Shown piece after piece: positions 56,965 to 64,000 of a stretch of DNA of 64,000 nt (positions within the stretch are counted from its first letter, which is position 1; each line of letters starts with the position of its first letter). A program made the position numbers and the translations under genes. Source of the DNA: a virus. The notes beneath the pieces were generated by a model that was not told the origin of the DNA, ran no database searches, and saw nothing but the letters and a program-made list of their open reading frames with translations. The DNA lies in the IMG/VR virus record IMGVR_UViG_3300044818_000015, positions 26,045 to 90,044 of that record; one strand, 5' to 3'.

Positions 56965-57416
56965 TCCTCGATCACCGCAAAAGCGCTCTGTTCCTCGTTG
57001 AACATGACGTACAGCACCCCGTTGAGCGTGACTGAGAATTCCCCGCCCGGCGAAGACGGCCGCCGTGGAGACACCACGCGATCGCCGACCTTGGTCAGCA
57101 TTGGATGGCGGCCTGCGTTCCACTCCCGGGCCTGTTCGTAGGGCACCGCGGCAAACGGTCCGCACTCGCAGACATAGGAATCCATGGCAACACTGAAGCA
57201 CCGCTTCTTATGGCAGACGCGGCACTTCAGCGATTCAAACGGCGCATGCCGGTCTCCCAGCCCCACCGCGACCACCGTACCCATGAAGCAATCGCTCGAA
57301 TCTCCCGCCTTATCGCCCGGTTGCAGCACGCCCTGCGGGAGTACCACTCCGTTGCTTTGGGTCTGCAGCGGATCGGGCAGCACCAGGATCAGATCGTTGA
57401 GAGGCTTGAAGTTCAT
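56961..57416 (-). CDS. GroES-like co-chaperonin with inserted zinc site
   Basis: 151 residues against about 97 for bacterial GroES. Start MNFKPLNDLILVLPDPLQTQ and GVVLPQGVLQPGDK, then GTVVAVGLGD, and at the end VGDRVVSPRRP, GEFSVTLNGVLYVMFNEEQS and AFAVIEE: the normal GroES order. Residues about 63-105 are extra and hold CRVCHKKRC and VCECG, a likely zinc knuckle, near where the mobile loop region would end. Phage GroES proteins (T4 gp31) help fold coat with host GroEL, consistent with its place in the head operon. Confidence 0.7.
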   Translation of the reverse strand: MNFKPLNDLILVLPDPLQTQSNGVVLPQGVLQPGDKAGDSSDCFMGTVVAVGLGDRHAPFESLKCRVCHKKRCFSVAMDSYVCECGPFAAVPYEQAREWNAGRHPMLTKVGDRVVSPRRPSSPGGEFSVTLNGVLYVMFNEEQSAFAVIEE

Positions 57417-57418
57417 GA

Positions 57419-57871
57419 TTAAATCCTTGCAAGGCAATCGGCGCGGACTGACCAGGTGTCGTTTACGATGTCGTACCACCGGAGCACTCGCACGGTCGGC
57501 AGAAAACCCTCCAAATGATAACTGCGAGCGAAATCGACGCTTTTCGGCAGCGCCAGTGCGCGAAACGCTACCGGACGGATCCCGGCCTCTTGCTTTACGT
57601 TGCTAGTGAGGGATACCACCGCCGGCTGGATATACTGGGCAAAAAACCGCCGCTCGACCAATTGCCGATCATGGCCACAGGCCCGTTCGATCGCCGCAAA
57701 GGCGTTGCCCTCTATCTGAAGGTTGACCTTGAACTGGCGGTCAGCCGGAACGTGAAGCATCTTCGGGATCGAGATCAGCTTACGGCCCGGCCGCCAGAGC
57801 AACCGCTCCGGATCGACGGCGGATACTGTACAGATAGACAGTATCCGCGCGAAGAGGTTCCGCCGTGTCAT
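57419..57871 (-). CDS. Protein with RR leader and coat-C-terminus-like end
   Basis: 150 residues. N-terminus MTRRNLFARILSICTVSAVD resembles a short twin-arginine leader, followed by PERLLWRPGRKLISIP. The C-terminal third, LPKSVDFARSYHLEGFLPTV and RWYDIVNDTWSVRADCL, aligns with the coat C-terminus LPQAVEMAKRATDPDTGMSI and QYDIVNDLFAYRCDIM. Same operon as the two N-terminus-like fragments. Capsid accessory or re-used coat piece; alignment is by eye. Confidence 0.55.
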   Translation of the reverse strand: MTRRNLFARILSICTVSAVDPERLLWRPGRKLISIPKMLHVPADRQFKVNLQIEGNAFAAIERACGHDRQLVERRFFAQYIQPAVVSLTSNVKQEAGIRPVAFRALALPKSVDFARSYHLEGFLPTVRVLRWYDIVNDTWSVRADCLARI

Positions 57872-58489
57872 TTAGACCTTGGCGTACTTGTATCCGAAAG
57901 CGTCCCCCGCTTCCGTCGAGTACTCGCCGGTCTTGTCGTTCCGAACCAGGTAGTAGCCGGGACACACAGCAATGCCTTCGAGGTCGCCGCGGTCGGGATC
58001 GCTCTGCGCGTCCGTTTTCGCGCTACTGGTGGGCGCACTCGACTCCTGGGCCGTAGACGCAGCAGCCTTGGCATCTTCAATTGCCTCCAATTCCGTGGCG
58101 GAGCGGCTGTAGCCCTCTGCCGCCGCCATCTCCGCTTCCGCCTGATTCTGCGCAATCACGTTGGGCGCATTCACCTTGACGAACGTTTGCGGGTACTCGG
58201 ACGGAACTGGGGGAGGTGGAGGGGCAACCAGCTTACCGGAAACGGGATCGACCGTATGTCCCGCCAACGCCGGGTCTGGGGGAGGCTCCGGGGGAGGAAC
58301 CCAGCCATGGTCGCTCATGAGGGCGCCGCAAGTCTTGCAGGGCCTGGAGCCATCCACGTCATCCCGGTGGTAGGCTTTCACGATGCGGCCGTCGCCGTTC
58401 GCGAGTAGGGGCTTATCCCCTGGCATGTCGCCGAGGCGGCGCCACAGTGCGGCGGTATAGGTGTCTGCGATTCGTCGGTACTGAGCCAT
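57872..58489 (-). CDS. Hypothetical protein with CxxC and Pro/Ala-rich linker
   Basis: 205 residues. N-terminal MAQYRRIADTYTAALWRRLG, a RPCKTCGALMSDHGW segment that may bind metal, then Pro-rich and Ala/Ser-rich linkers, and a short C-terminal domain ending GYYLVRNDKTGEYSTEAGDA and GYKYAKV. Its TAA is followed directly by the next ATG. Minor capsid or cementing role is conceivable from position; not shown. Confidence 0.55.
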   Translation of the reverse strand: MAQYRRIADTYTAALWRRLGDMPGDKPLLANGDGRIVKAYHRDDVDGSRPCKTCGALMSDHGWVPPPEPPPDPALAGHTVDPVSGKLVAPPPPPVPSEYPQTFVKVNAPNVIAQNQAEAEMAAAEGYSRSATELEAIEDAKAAASTAQESSAPTSSAKTDAQSDPDRGDLEGIAVCPGYYLVRNDKTGEYSTEAGDAFGYKYAKV

Positions 58490-58560
58490 TGGGCTGATTC
58501 TCCTTGGTTGAATGGTGTCACATCTACTGCGCGGCGGACAGCGGCGGGGCTACCGCGCAC

Positions 58561-58716
58561 CTAGCCCTGTGCCATCGAAGACAATGAGCACAGCTTGGAC
58601 GGATCCGTCCCCGCGCCCATGCCGGGATACATTCGCGGCGTTTTCGTGCGCGGTTTCTTTCCCGCCGGCGCGGGGGTCATGGGCAGCTTGAGCTGCGGGG
58701 CGGCAACGTGTTTCAT
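58561..58716 (-). CDS. 51-residue basic protein
   Basis: ATG at 58716 with a GGAGG a few bases upstream inside the end of the Acb2-like gene. MKHVAAPQLKLPMTPAPAGK, then KPRTKTPRMYPGMG. Basic and Pro-rich, without a recognisable domain. The frame open upstream to 58893 is shadow. Confidence 0.5.
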   Translation of the reverse strand: MKHVAAPQLKLPMTPAPAGKKPRTKTPRMYPGMGAGTDPSKLCSLSSMAQG

Positions 58717-58718
58717 TG

Positions 58719-59270
58719 TTAGAGTTTTCCTCCGTGGGTGATCGCGGAATTGCAGTCCATTCTTGAGTCTCTGATCTTGCGAATCGCTACGGTGCGGTCC
58801 GGACCAGGTGGGACGTCGGCCACGATGATTTTCACCGCGTCGGCCAGTGCCCGGCGGACGCGGGATCCGGCTTCGACCTGTGCGGGCGTCCACTTGTGAT
58901 ACTCGAAGGCGTCGTCGATGGCGGCCTCGACTTCGGGCGTCAGTTCGGTGGCGCGGGTGAAATCGATCCGGATGGGGGCGGCGCGTTGTACTTCGGGCGC
59001 CTTTTCGATCATGAGCGGCTCTTGCGCGAGCGGATCGCAGTGGACTTCCGGCTCGTTGGCGGCTGCTTCTTTGGCGGCGCGGGCGTCCATCCAGTTCTTC
59101 AGGACGATCACCGCCGGCCGTAGATAGAGATCCCAGAGCGTCTCGGGCGAGAATTCCTGAAAGTCTTTCAGTGAGATCGACATCTCGACGTGAGACTGGG
59201 ACTCCGGGTCGGTAGGATCCGGGTGAAAGGCAAGGACTAGGAGGCCGGATGCGGTGACTGCTTCAAGCAT
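58719..59270 (-). CDS. Protein with C-terminal Acb2/Tad1-like hairpin domain (possible anti-CBASS)
   Basis: 183 residues. The N-terminal 100 are variable. Residues 122-183 show the Acb2/Tad1 hairpin pattern: FEYHKWTPAQVEAGSRVRRA, KIIVADVPPGPDRTVAIRKI and RMDCNSAITHGG. Known Acb2 proteins bind cyclic di- and trinucleotides and so block CBASS effectors; Tad1-type sponges act on Thoeris signals. Whether this version binds such ligands is inference. It lies between terminase and the portal-side small genes, so it is made late and could also be packaged. Confidence 0.65.
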   Translation of the reverse strand: MLEAVTASGLLVLAFHPDPTDPESQSHVEMSISLKDFQEFSPETLWDLYLRPAVIVLKNWMDARAAKEAAANEPEVHCDPLAQEPLMIEKAPEVQRAAPIRIDFTRATELTPEVEAAIDDAFEYHKWTPAQVEAGSRVRRALADAVKIIVADVPPGPDRTVAIRKIRDSRMDCNSAITHGGKL

Positions 59271-59371
59271 AAGTTCGGATTCTTCCTTTTAGGGGGTGTT
59301 ACAGCATCAACCGGTCTCGGGCGATGCGTCCTGGGGCTTCCTACGCAGCCCTTTTCAGGCTTCTAAGCTGA

Positions 59372-59635
59372 TCAGCGGCGTCCCTGCCCCTGAAGCGCCC
59401 GGTCCAGGCGATCCAACGACTTTCGGATCGCGCGTACCGCCGCGGCGTCGTCCTCGCAGTGAACGACGTCAATGCCGGCCTGCCGCGTCATCCGGTATGC
59501 CGCGGTCAGCGCTTTCCGCGCCGGCACTGTGACGGGCTCCGCTTCTTTCACGCCGAGCGCGCGCTCGAGGTCCTCGATGATGCGCCTGAAATCCTCGCGG
59601 GCAATCGCTAGCCGGTCGGCCTGTTCGCCGGTCAT
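59372..59635 (-). CDS. Small helical protein after terminase
   Basis: 87 residues from an ATG overlapping the terL stop (ATGA); an ATG nine bases upstream (59644) is also possible. MTGEQADRLAIAREDFRRII, then a long helical stretch and DAAAVRAIRKSLDRLDRALQ. Mostly helical, possibly coiled-coil. Between terminase and head genes; role unknown. Confidence 0.55.
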   Translation of the reverse strand: MTGEQADRLAIAREDFRRIIEDLERALGVKEAEPVTVPARKALTAAYRMTRQAGIDVVHCEDDAAAVRAIRKSLDRLDRALQGQGRR

Positions 59636-61173
59636 CGCATCCATCCACCGGAACCGTAGCGGCTGAGGCCTGCAAACTCTTCGTCCTCGTCGCGATCTTC
59701 CTTCTCGGCCGGCGCTACCCGTTGCGCAAACGTAAGGCAGAGGGCGTCCCCGTCGTCCGGACTCGCGATCCCGCGTCTTTGCATGTCGGCCTTCGATTCG
59801 AGCACCAGCTTGTTGCTCCGGTTGATGGCGTAACCTGGTCCCGCCAGATCCATCGCCATCTTCTCGTCCAACTCGATCGCACCGTGCAGCAGCCAGTCTT
59901 TGCACTGGCTCCACATGTAGGCCCGCATGTTGGACATGTTCCGGTCCGACGTGTGCGTCAATCCAAAGTTGGTCTCGTGAACGTTATTGAACCCGAGCGC
60001 CCGCAGCCGTTCGTAGATGGCCGCGCCGAAGGCCATGTCGATGAACATGGCTGCGACCCGGCGCCCCGGCCGCGCATCGCGCAACACTTCGGCCAGAACG
60101 CCGACCAGCACGCTGCGATCGCGCGTCTGTTCGCCGGGAATCCGGATCCGCGGAATCGAGCGGGCATCGAGGCCTCGCCGGAAAGCGCACACATTCCAGG
60201 CGGCGCCACCGCCCGATACGTCCACGCCGCAGATGAGCGGATCGTCCGGCAGGCTTTGTGCGGCCCGCCGCTGCGCGTCGAGGATGCGCGCGCGGTCGAT
60301 GAACTGGAGCTCGTCGGCTGAGGGCGGCAGGCCCATCACTCGTACGCGGAAAAAGTCCGAATTCTCGCCGTATAGCTCGGCCCAGTCGGCAATCTCTACC
60401 TTGTTCGGCAGGGCGCAGGTTCGAGAGTCGATCGACTTATGGACCCAGCGGCCCATCTCGCTGCCAAAACAAACGCGGTAGAACTTGCCGGTGTTTCTGG
60501 TGGCGTTCCCATATAGAAAGGCCATTGCTTCCCCGTCCGTAAGTCCGCCTTCAGCCACCTCAAAGATCTTGTCGGGTACCGCGCTCGCCTCGTCGAAGAC
60601 GTAGAAGCTCGAGGACGTCGCCGCGTGCTGGCCGGCGAAGGCCTCTGAGTTTTCCTCCTTGCAGGTTGCCGGCGCGCAGAACCAGGATTCCTTGGCGTCC
60701 CGGTGATAGAGGCGTGCCGTCGTGCAGATGAACCACGGCGCCGTGAGGCAGAGCTTGTGCCACTTCTGAATCGCCGCCCAGGTTTTGGTCTCCAACTGGA
60801 TGAACGTGTTGGCTGTGACCGTGCCTTGCGCGTCAGGGCGCGTCGACATCACCCACAGGACCACGAACGCGGTCAGCGTGCTCTTGCCAATGCCGTGTCC
60901 GGATGCGATCGCCCGCCGGATTGGAGCTACGGGGGTAATCCCGTTGAATCCGCGGTCGCGCACCTGCTGCCCGATCTCATCGAGTTCCCTGCGCTGCCAT
61001 TCATCGGGGCCGGTAAAGGCTTCGAGCGGGGTTCCCGGCTCGCCCCATGGGAAGCATTCGAGGACGAACAGAAGCGGATCGTCGACATAATCCGCCATCA
61101 TATCGAGCAGCTCGTAGTCGAGTGTTGCTGCTGCGGCCGGATCGTGGTTATTTGGCTGCTGCTGCGGCTGCAT
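59632..61173 (-). CDS. terL: Terminase large subunit
   Basis: 513 residues. ATPase: Walker A SGHGIGKST near residue 90, Walker B SSFYVFDEASAVPD near 190. The nuclease half starts near 290 with ICGVDVSGGGAAWNVCAFRR (first acidic residue of the RNase H fold) and includes MFIDMAFGAAIYERL and a late ASPDDGDALCLTFAQR with the expected terminal Asp. The start overlaps the small-terminase-like gene by 26 bases. It drives DNA packaging into the prohead. Confidence 0.85.
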   Translation of the reverse strand: MQPQQQPNNHDPAAAATLDYELLDMMADYVDDPLLFVLECFPWGEPGTPLEAFTGPDEWQRRELDEIGQQVRDRGFNGITPVAPIRRAIASGHGIGKSTLTAFVVLWVMSTRPDAQGTVTANTFIQLETKTWAAIQKWHKLCLTAPWFICTTARLYHRDAKESWFCAPATCKEENSEAFAGQHAATSSSFYVFDEASAVPDKIFEVAEGGLTDGEAMAFLYGNATRNTGKFYRVCFGSEMGRWVHKSIDSRTCALPNKVEIADWAELYGENSDFFRVRVMGLPPSADELQFIDRARILDAQRRAAQSLPDDPLICGVDVSGGGAAWNVCAFRRGLDARSIPRIRIPGEQTRDRSVLVGVLAEVLRDARPGRRVAAMFIDMAFGAAIYERLRALGFNNVHETNFGLTHTSDRNMSNMRAYMWSQCKDWLLHGAIELDEKMAMDLAGPGYAINRSNKLVLESKADMQRRGIASPDDGDALCLTFAQRVAPAEKEDRDEDEEFAGLSRYGSGGWMR

Positions 61174-61636
61174 CTCGTCTCAGCTTTTCCGCGGCCACGC
61201 GGTCGCGCCCGGCATGGATACGCTGCCGGATCACGCCGATGCCGATAGTGCCCGATACGTCCACCTTGGTGGCCACCTGGCCCAGCTCCACGGCTACCTG
61301 CTTTTCGATATTCAGCATGGCGTCCAGCATTCCGTCGTCGACGCGATACTCGGGCACCTTCGAAGAGCCCAGGCCTTCGCCCATCGACTGCATCTTGTAA
61401 GTCACACAGATAAGTCCGGTATCCCCGCCCGGCGTGCCTGCCATCTCGGGATCGGCGGCCCGTTGCAGGATCACCGACCGCAGCCGCTTATAGCGGTCGT
61501 TCTGGTTGCGGAGGCGGTAGTCCTGGTCCGCGACACCTTCGCCGCGGGCCTTCGCGCGCCATAGGCCACGCAGCCGCTTTACCTCTTCCAGGAACTCGTG
61601 GTCCTTCTTCCAGTTGGCAATCGTCCGCTCGCTCAT
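61148..61636 (-). CDS. Probable small terminase subunit with HTH; real start may be upstream
   Basis: 162 residues from ATG 61636 (MSERTIANWKKDHEFLEEVK). The same frame extends upstream with LTPQQLTAAAAVAKGKLTVA and EIAKASG, which is the first part of a clear helix-turn-helix cut off by the ATG start. The only upstream start-like codon that makes sense is a CTG at 61717 overlapping the previous stop as CTGA. The following coiled region and a beta-like GTIGIGVIRQR match small terminases. Next to TerL. Start remains open. Confidence 0.65.
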   Translation of the reverse strand: MSERTIANWKKDHEFLEEVKRLRGLWRAKARGEGVADQDYRLRNQNDRYKRLRSVILQRAADPEMAGTPGGDTGLICVTYKMQSMGEGLGSSKVPEYRVDDGMLDAMLNIEKQVAVELGQVATKVDVSGTIGIGVIRQRIHAGRDRVAAEKLRRDAAAAAAK

Positions 61637-61713
61637 GCCCGACGCCTTGGCGATCTCGGCAACGGTCAGCTTGCCCTTGGCGACCGCAGCCGCCGCGGTG
61701 AGCTGCTGGGGAG

Positions 61714-61932
61714 TCAGAGTTTCGCGGACTTCGCCGCGGGCTTCATTGGGTGAGTTGCTGCTTGCACGGCCTCGGCCGCGTGGATCCGTTCCGGTAACTG
61801 GGTTACGGCGTCGAGCACGATATCCGATGCCTCCAACTCCGCAGGCGTGAAGTACTTCAAGCCGTACAGACGGATCAGGGCGTGCAGCCCCGCGCTCGCC
61901 TGGGTGATGGCAAATTGCTGCCAGAAGTTCAT
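61714..61932 (-). CDS. Small helical protein
   Basis: 72 residues: MNFWQQFAITQASAGLHALI, then LKYFTPAELEASDIVLDAVT and a Lys-rich end. Overlaps both neighbours by a few bases (ATGA upstream, CTGA downstream). Helical throughout, no family recognised. Confidence 0.55.
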   Translation of the reverse strand: MNFWQQFAITQASAGLHALIRLYGLKYFTPAELEASDIVLDAVTQLPERIHAAEAVQAATHPMKPAAKSAKL

Positions 61933-62861
61933 GAGACTCCCTCTGCTTTCGACTTGTCGACCTTGGCGTCGAGCGCCGCCGTGACGGCAGTGACGCTTTT
62001 CGCCGCGTCCTCGCGCATGTCGATAACTTTCTGAGTGAGGCTGTTGGCGTGTTCGATGGCCATAGCTGAGGAAGCCGATCCTTGAGCCACCGCTTCGAGA
62101 ACTGACTTGGTGTTGGCTTCGGAGTGGGACATCGCGATGGCGGTCGCTCTGGTAGTGGCGCTCACGGCGTCCTTGACGCTCTCGCCGATGTTCACGAGCT
62201 TCTGGTTGAAGTTATTCGAGATTCTGATCGCCTGGCTGGACTCCTTTGTGCCGGCGTCGACGGCCGCCAGCACGGCATCCTTGCTCGCGGCGTTTACCCT
62301 TGCCACCTCTGCCAGGGCTGTCAGGGCGTCGGCGTGCTTCCTGTCGGCGTCCTCCCGGGCCCATAGGCGATCCCGCGCGTCGGTGGTTGCCTTGAACTCG
62401 TTGGCTCGTTTGTCGGTGTACGCTTTGAAGGCAAAGGTCATTAGTGTGGTGAAGATTCCACCAATGGTCACCACCGTCAGGGTGGTACCGCGGCTCGCGG
62501 CATCGCCGTCCCTGGTCGCGCTCACCGCCGCTACGGCCGCGGCGATCGCGGCGGCTTGCCGTGCGGATTCCGCAGCGGTAGTTCTCGCGGCTTCCTGGGC
62601 GCTGCCCATGGTGTCCTCTCGCGCGGCCCGGGCTGCGGACTGCGCGCTGGTTTCCGAGGTGGCAGTGGTCAACTTGGCGATAGAAGCAGTCAACCTGGCG
62701 ACAGAAGCGGCTAGGGCGGCTCTCTCCTTGGCGGCCTGCGCTAACTCCGTCTCCGTTGCGGCCAGCCGTGTGGTCAGCTCCTTTTCGGTCCTCGACTGCG
62801 CGCCAAGGGGAAGTTGCAGCGTTCCGAGCAGCGCGGCGATGATGATCGTGAGGGGTTTCAA
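61929..62861 (-). CDS. Signal-bearing coiled-coil membrane protein
   Basis: 310 residues. Signal MKPLTIIIAALLGTLQLPLG then AQSRTE, a first coiled coil (residues 24-75), an Ala-rich helix, a membrane span (TLTVVTIGGIFTTLMTFAFK, about 125-145), then a second long helix with heptads (SNNFNQKLVNIGESVKDAVS) resembling the signalling rods of chemoreceptors. A spanin-like lysis role, or another envelope function, is possible. Upstream of the small terminase on the same transcript. Confidence 0.55.
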   Translation of the reverse strand: MKPLTIIIAALLGTLQLPLGAQSRTEKELTTRLAATETELAQAAKERAALAASVARLTASIAKLTTATSETSAQSAARAAREDTMGSAQEAARTTAAESARQAAAIAAAVAAVSATRDGDAASRGTTLTVVTIGGIFTTLMTFAFKAYTDKRANEFKATTDARDRLWAREDADRKHADALTALAEVARVNAASKDAVLAAVDAGTKESSQAIRISNNFNQKLVNIGESVKDAVSATTRATAIAMSHSEANTKSVLEAVAQGSASSAMAIEHANSLTQKVIDMREDAAKSVTAVTAALDAKVDKSKAEGVS

Positions 62862-62955
62862 TGAATCCTTTGAGAAGTTGTGGCATACTTCCTCGCGGAG
62901 CGGTATGCCGGCGCCTTGCGTCGGGCGGATTTGGGAACCGGCGCCCGTTCAAGCT

Positions 62956-63138
62956 CTAAAAGAGGACTTTGCCGAGCGCGCGCGCGGTCCGCACATGGTG
63001 CAGCACGGGGAAGAATGCGACGATGGCGGCACACTTCACCGTCTTCACCGGATGGCGTACCGGATACGTGGCGACTTTCAGGATGCCGGCATTGGCCAGC
63101 GCGGTACTGAATACGGCGAGTAAGATCGTTCGTTTCAT
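62956..63138 (-). CDS. 60-residue exported or membrane protein
   Basis: GGAG well placed before ATG 63138. Signal-like MKRTILLAVFSTALANA, then a second hydrophobic patch (CAAIVAFFPVLHHV) and a basic tail. Small envelope protein of unknown role. The longer frames over this stretch are shadows. Confidence 0.55.
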   Translation of the reverse strand: MKRTILLAVFSTALANAGILKVATYPVRHPVKTVKCAAIVAFFPVLHHVRTARALGKVLF

Positions 63139-63149
63139 GATGGAGACTC

Positions 63150-63377
63150 CTAGAGATGGGAAGCAGCGGCCGTAGCGCGGGCGCGAAGGTCCGCCGCTTT
63201 CTTTCTGTCGTTGCCGGTGCAGGCGGCCTCGGTGAGCACCTTGAGCCGGAACTCCTCGAGAGTATGGCTTTCCTTGGCCAGCAGCAGGAATATCTCGACC
63301 GGCAGCGTGAACTCGGCAAGACAGTTGGTCTTGCAGGTGAAGGCGACCACGGGCGAGCCGTTTACCATGCGGATCAA
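63150..63377 (-). CDS. Small hypothetical protein
   Basis: 75 residues if started at TTG 63377, 72 from ATG 63368. MVNGSPVVAFTCKTNCLAEF with a CxxxC pair, then a helical part (FLLLAKESHTLEEFRLKVLT). Stops 11 bases before the 62956 gene starts. Family not recognised. Confidence 0.55.
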   Translation of the reverse strand: MIRMVNGSPVVAFTCKTNCLAEFTLPVEIFLLLAKESHTLEEFRLKVLTEAACTGNDRKKAADLRARATAAASHL

Positions 63378-63408
63378 GCTGCGTCACCGGTCAATATGCA
63401 GCTTCCCG

Positions 63409-63627
63409 TCATGTGCGCGGTACCCTTGCCTTCCGCGCACCTTCCGCCTGGAATACCGGCTCCGGCGGAATGGCCGGGTCCGTTTCGTCTTCATCGCAGT
63501 CGTCGCCCATGATCGAGAAACCCACGGCGTCCGCCAGCGGCGTGCGGTGCGATGGCGAGATCGCGCGCATGCCGCCGGTGAACCCGAGTTGGCGGACGTA
63601 AGCCCGGCCGTGGGAATCGTAGACCAT
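63409..63627 (-). CDS. Small acidic hypothetical protein
   Basis: 72 residues. MVYDSHGRAYVRQLGFTGGM, then an acidic run (GDDCDEDETDPAIPPEPVF). Same operon as neighbours; no family recognised. Confidence 0.5.
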   Translation of the reverse strand: MVYDSHGRAYVRQLGFTGGMRAISPSHRTPLADAVGFSIMGDDCDEDETDPAIPPEPVFQAEGARKARVPRT

Positions 63628-63632
63628 GGGGA

Positions 63633-63887
63633 TTAGACCGCGGCGGGCGTGTTGTCGGTAACGGCCTTCGAAATACGGTCCGCGTTGGCCGTCATAGCTA
63701 CGGCGGAATCGTCGATAGCCTTCTGGGCGGCGGCGATGGCGGCGGGATCGTTGTTCGCCAGGGCTTCGGCGAGCTGCTTGGCAAGGGCGGCCTGGTTGTC
63801 GGCCAGGGTCTTGACCAGGACCAGGATCGAATCGTCCACGCTGGTTTCGCGGGCTACCGCAGAGGTCAGGGCGTCAAGGTTCAGCAT
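63633..63887 (-). CDS. Helical hypothetical protein at right edge
   Basis: 84 residues from ATG 63887, preceded by GGAG and AAAAGAA. MLNLDALTSAVARETSVDDS and a long coiled coil with NNDPAAIAAAQKAIDDSAVA, ending in TDNTPAAV. The frame is open to 63986, giving a longer product whose start could be real. Short coiled-coil proteins of this pattern are common beside phage structural genes. Confidence 0.55.
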   Translation of the reverse strand: MLNLDALTSAVARETSVDDSILVLVKTLADNQAALAKQLAEALANNDPAAIAAAQKAIDDSAVAMTANADRISKAVTDNTPAAV

Positions 63888-64000
63888 TTCTTTTGTCTCC
63901 ATGGCGGTCACCGCGTCGAGTTTCTGCTCAATGCGGGCTAGTGCGGCTGTGTGGTTAAGGATCTGGCTGGATACCAGGGCCTCCAAAGCGGGCGAGAGAT

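Noticed and set aside
58717-58893. N-terminal extension of the 51-residue basic protein
   Set aside because: It is the shifted frame of the Acb2-like gene; the ATG at 58716 has GGAGG upstream.

Overview
The window looks like a single large P22-type podovirus genome or prophage whose host is probably an acidobacterium. The phage assignment rests on a terminase large subunit, a P22-type portal, a scaffold-like protein, a P22 gp5-like coat protein, two gp4-like head-completion proteins, a gp10-like plug protein and DNA-ejection proteins, nearly all on the minus strand. The host assignment is inference. It rests on a protein with the Solibacter/Bryobacter-type TIGR03437 signature (4062-4892), high GC, and a run of Sec signal peptides cut before Gln, as is common in secreted acidobacterial proteins. 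No integrase, attachment site, tRNA, lysin or CRISPR array was recognised, so prophage and free phage cannot be told apart.

Layout. (1) 1-3717, minus strand: a tightly overlapping early operon with an HNH/DUF968-like protein, zinc-finger proteins, a candidate single-strand annealing protein, a Gp157-like protein and an ASCH-like protein cut by the window edge. It diverges at 3718-3823 from a small basic protein; that gap holds an array of ATGCTTGC half-sites. (2) 3824-7004: cargo genes, mostly plus strand, including the TIGR03437 protein, a retropepsin-like protease, a tiny membrane protein and one frameshifted gene. (3) 7323-26948, minus strand: one 6541-residue gene for a polyvalent protein with, in order, NNPGN, J, 2H phosphoesterase, ParB-like, PBECR-like nuclease, N6-adenine methyltransferase, Strawberry-notch-type helicase, zincin and membrane-associated C-terminal modules. 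(4) 26958-42755, minus strand: ejection, neck, coat and scaffold genes, with surface-type proteins interleaved. (5) 43014-52035: six consecutive signal-peptide-bearing fibre or adhesin-like genes. (6) 52120-53298, plus strand: a GIY-YIG endonuclease with 17 exact 16-residue repeats. (7) 53283-63887, minus strand: portal, coat-like fragments, a zinc-containing GroES-like protein, an Acb2/Tad1-like protein, the terminase pair and small membrane proteins.

How the parts fit. Terminase, portal, scaffold and coat build and fill the head. The gp4- and gp10-like proteins close it. The 488-residue protein and the giant protein end the operon, where P22-like phages keep proteins injected with the DNA. 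The giant protein's central methyltransferase-helicase unit recalls phage P1 DarB, which is packaged and shields incoming DNA from restriction. Its 2H phosphoesterase module and the separate Acb2/Tad1-like protein suggest two possible counters to cyclic-nucleotide (CBASS-type) immunity.

Most unusual features: the giant protein, two overprinted genes at its module boundaries, its start three codons after an in-frame stop, the array of phage genes with Ala-x-Ala/Gly then Gln signal peptides, coat-like end fragments on separate small proteins, and an intergenic two-box element present in at least eight copies.
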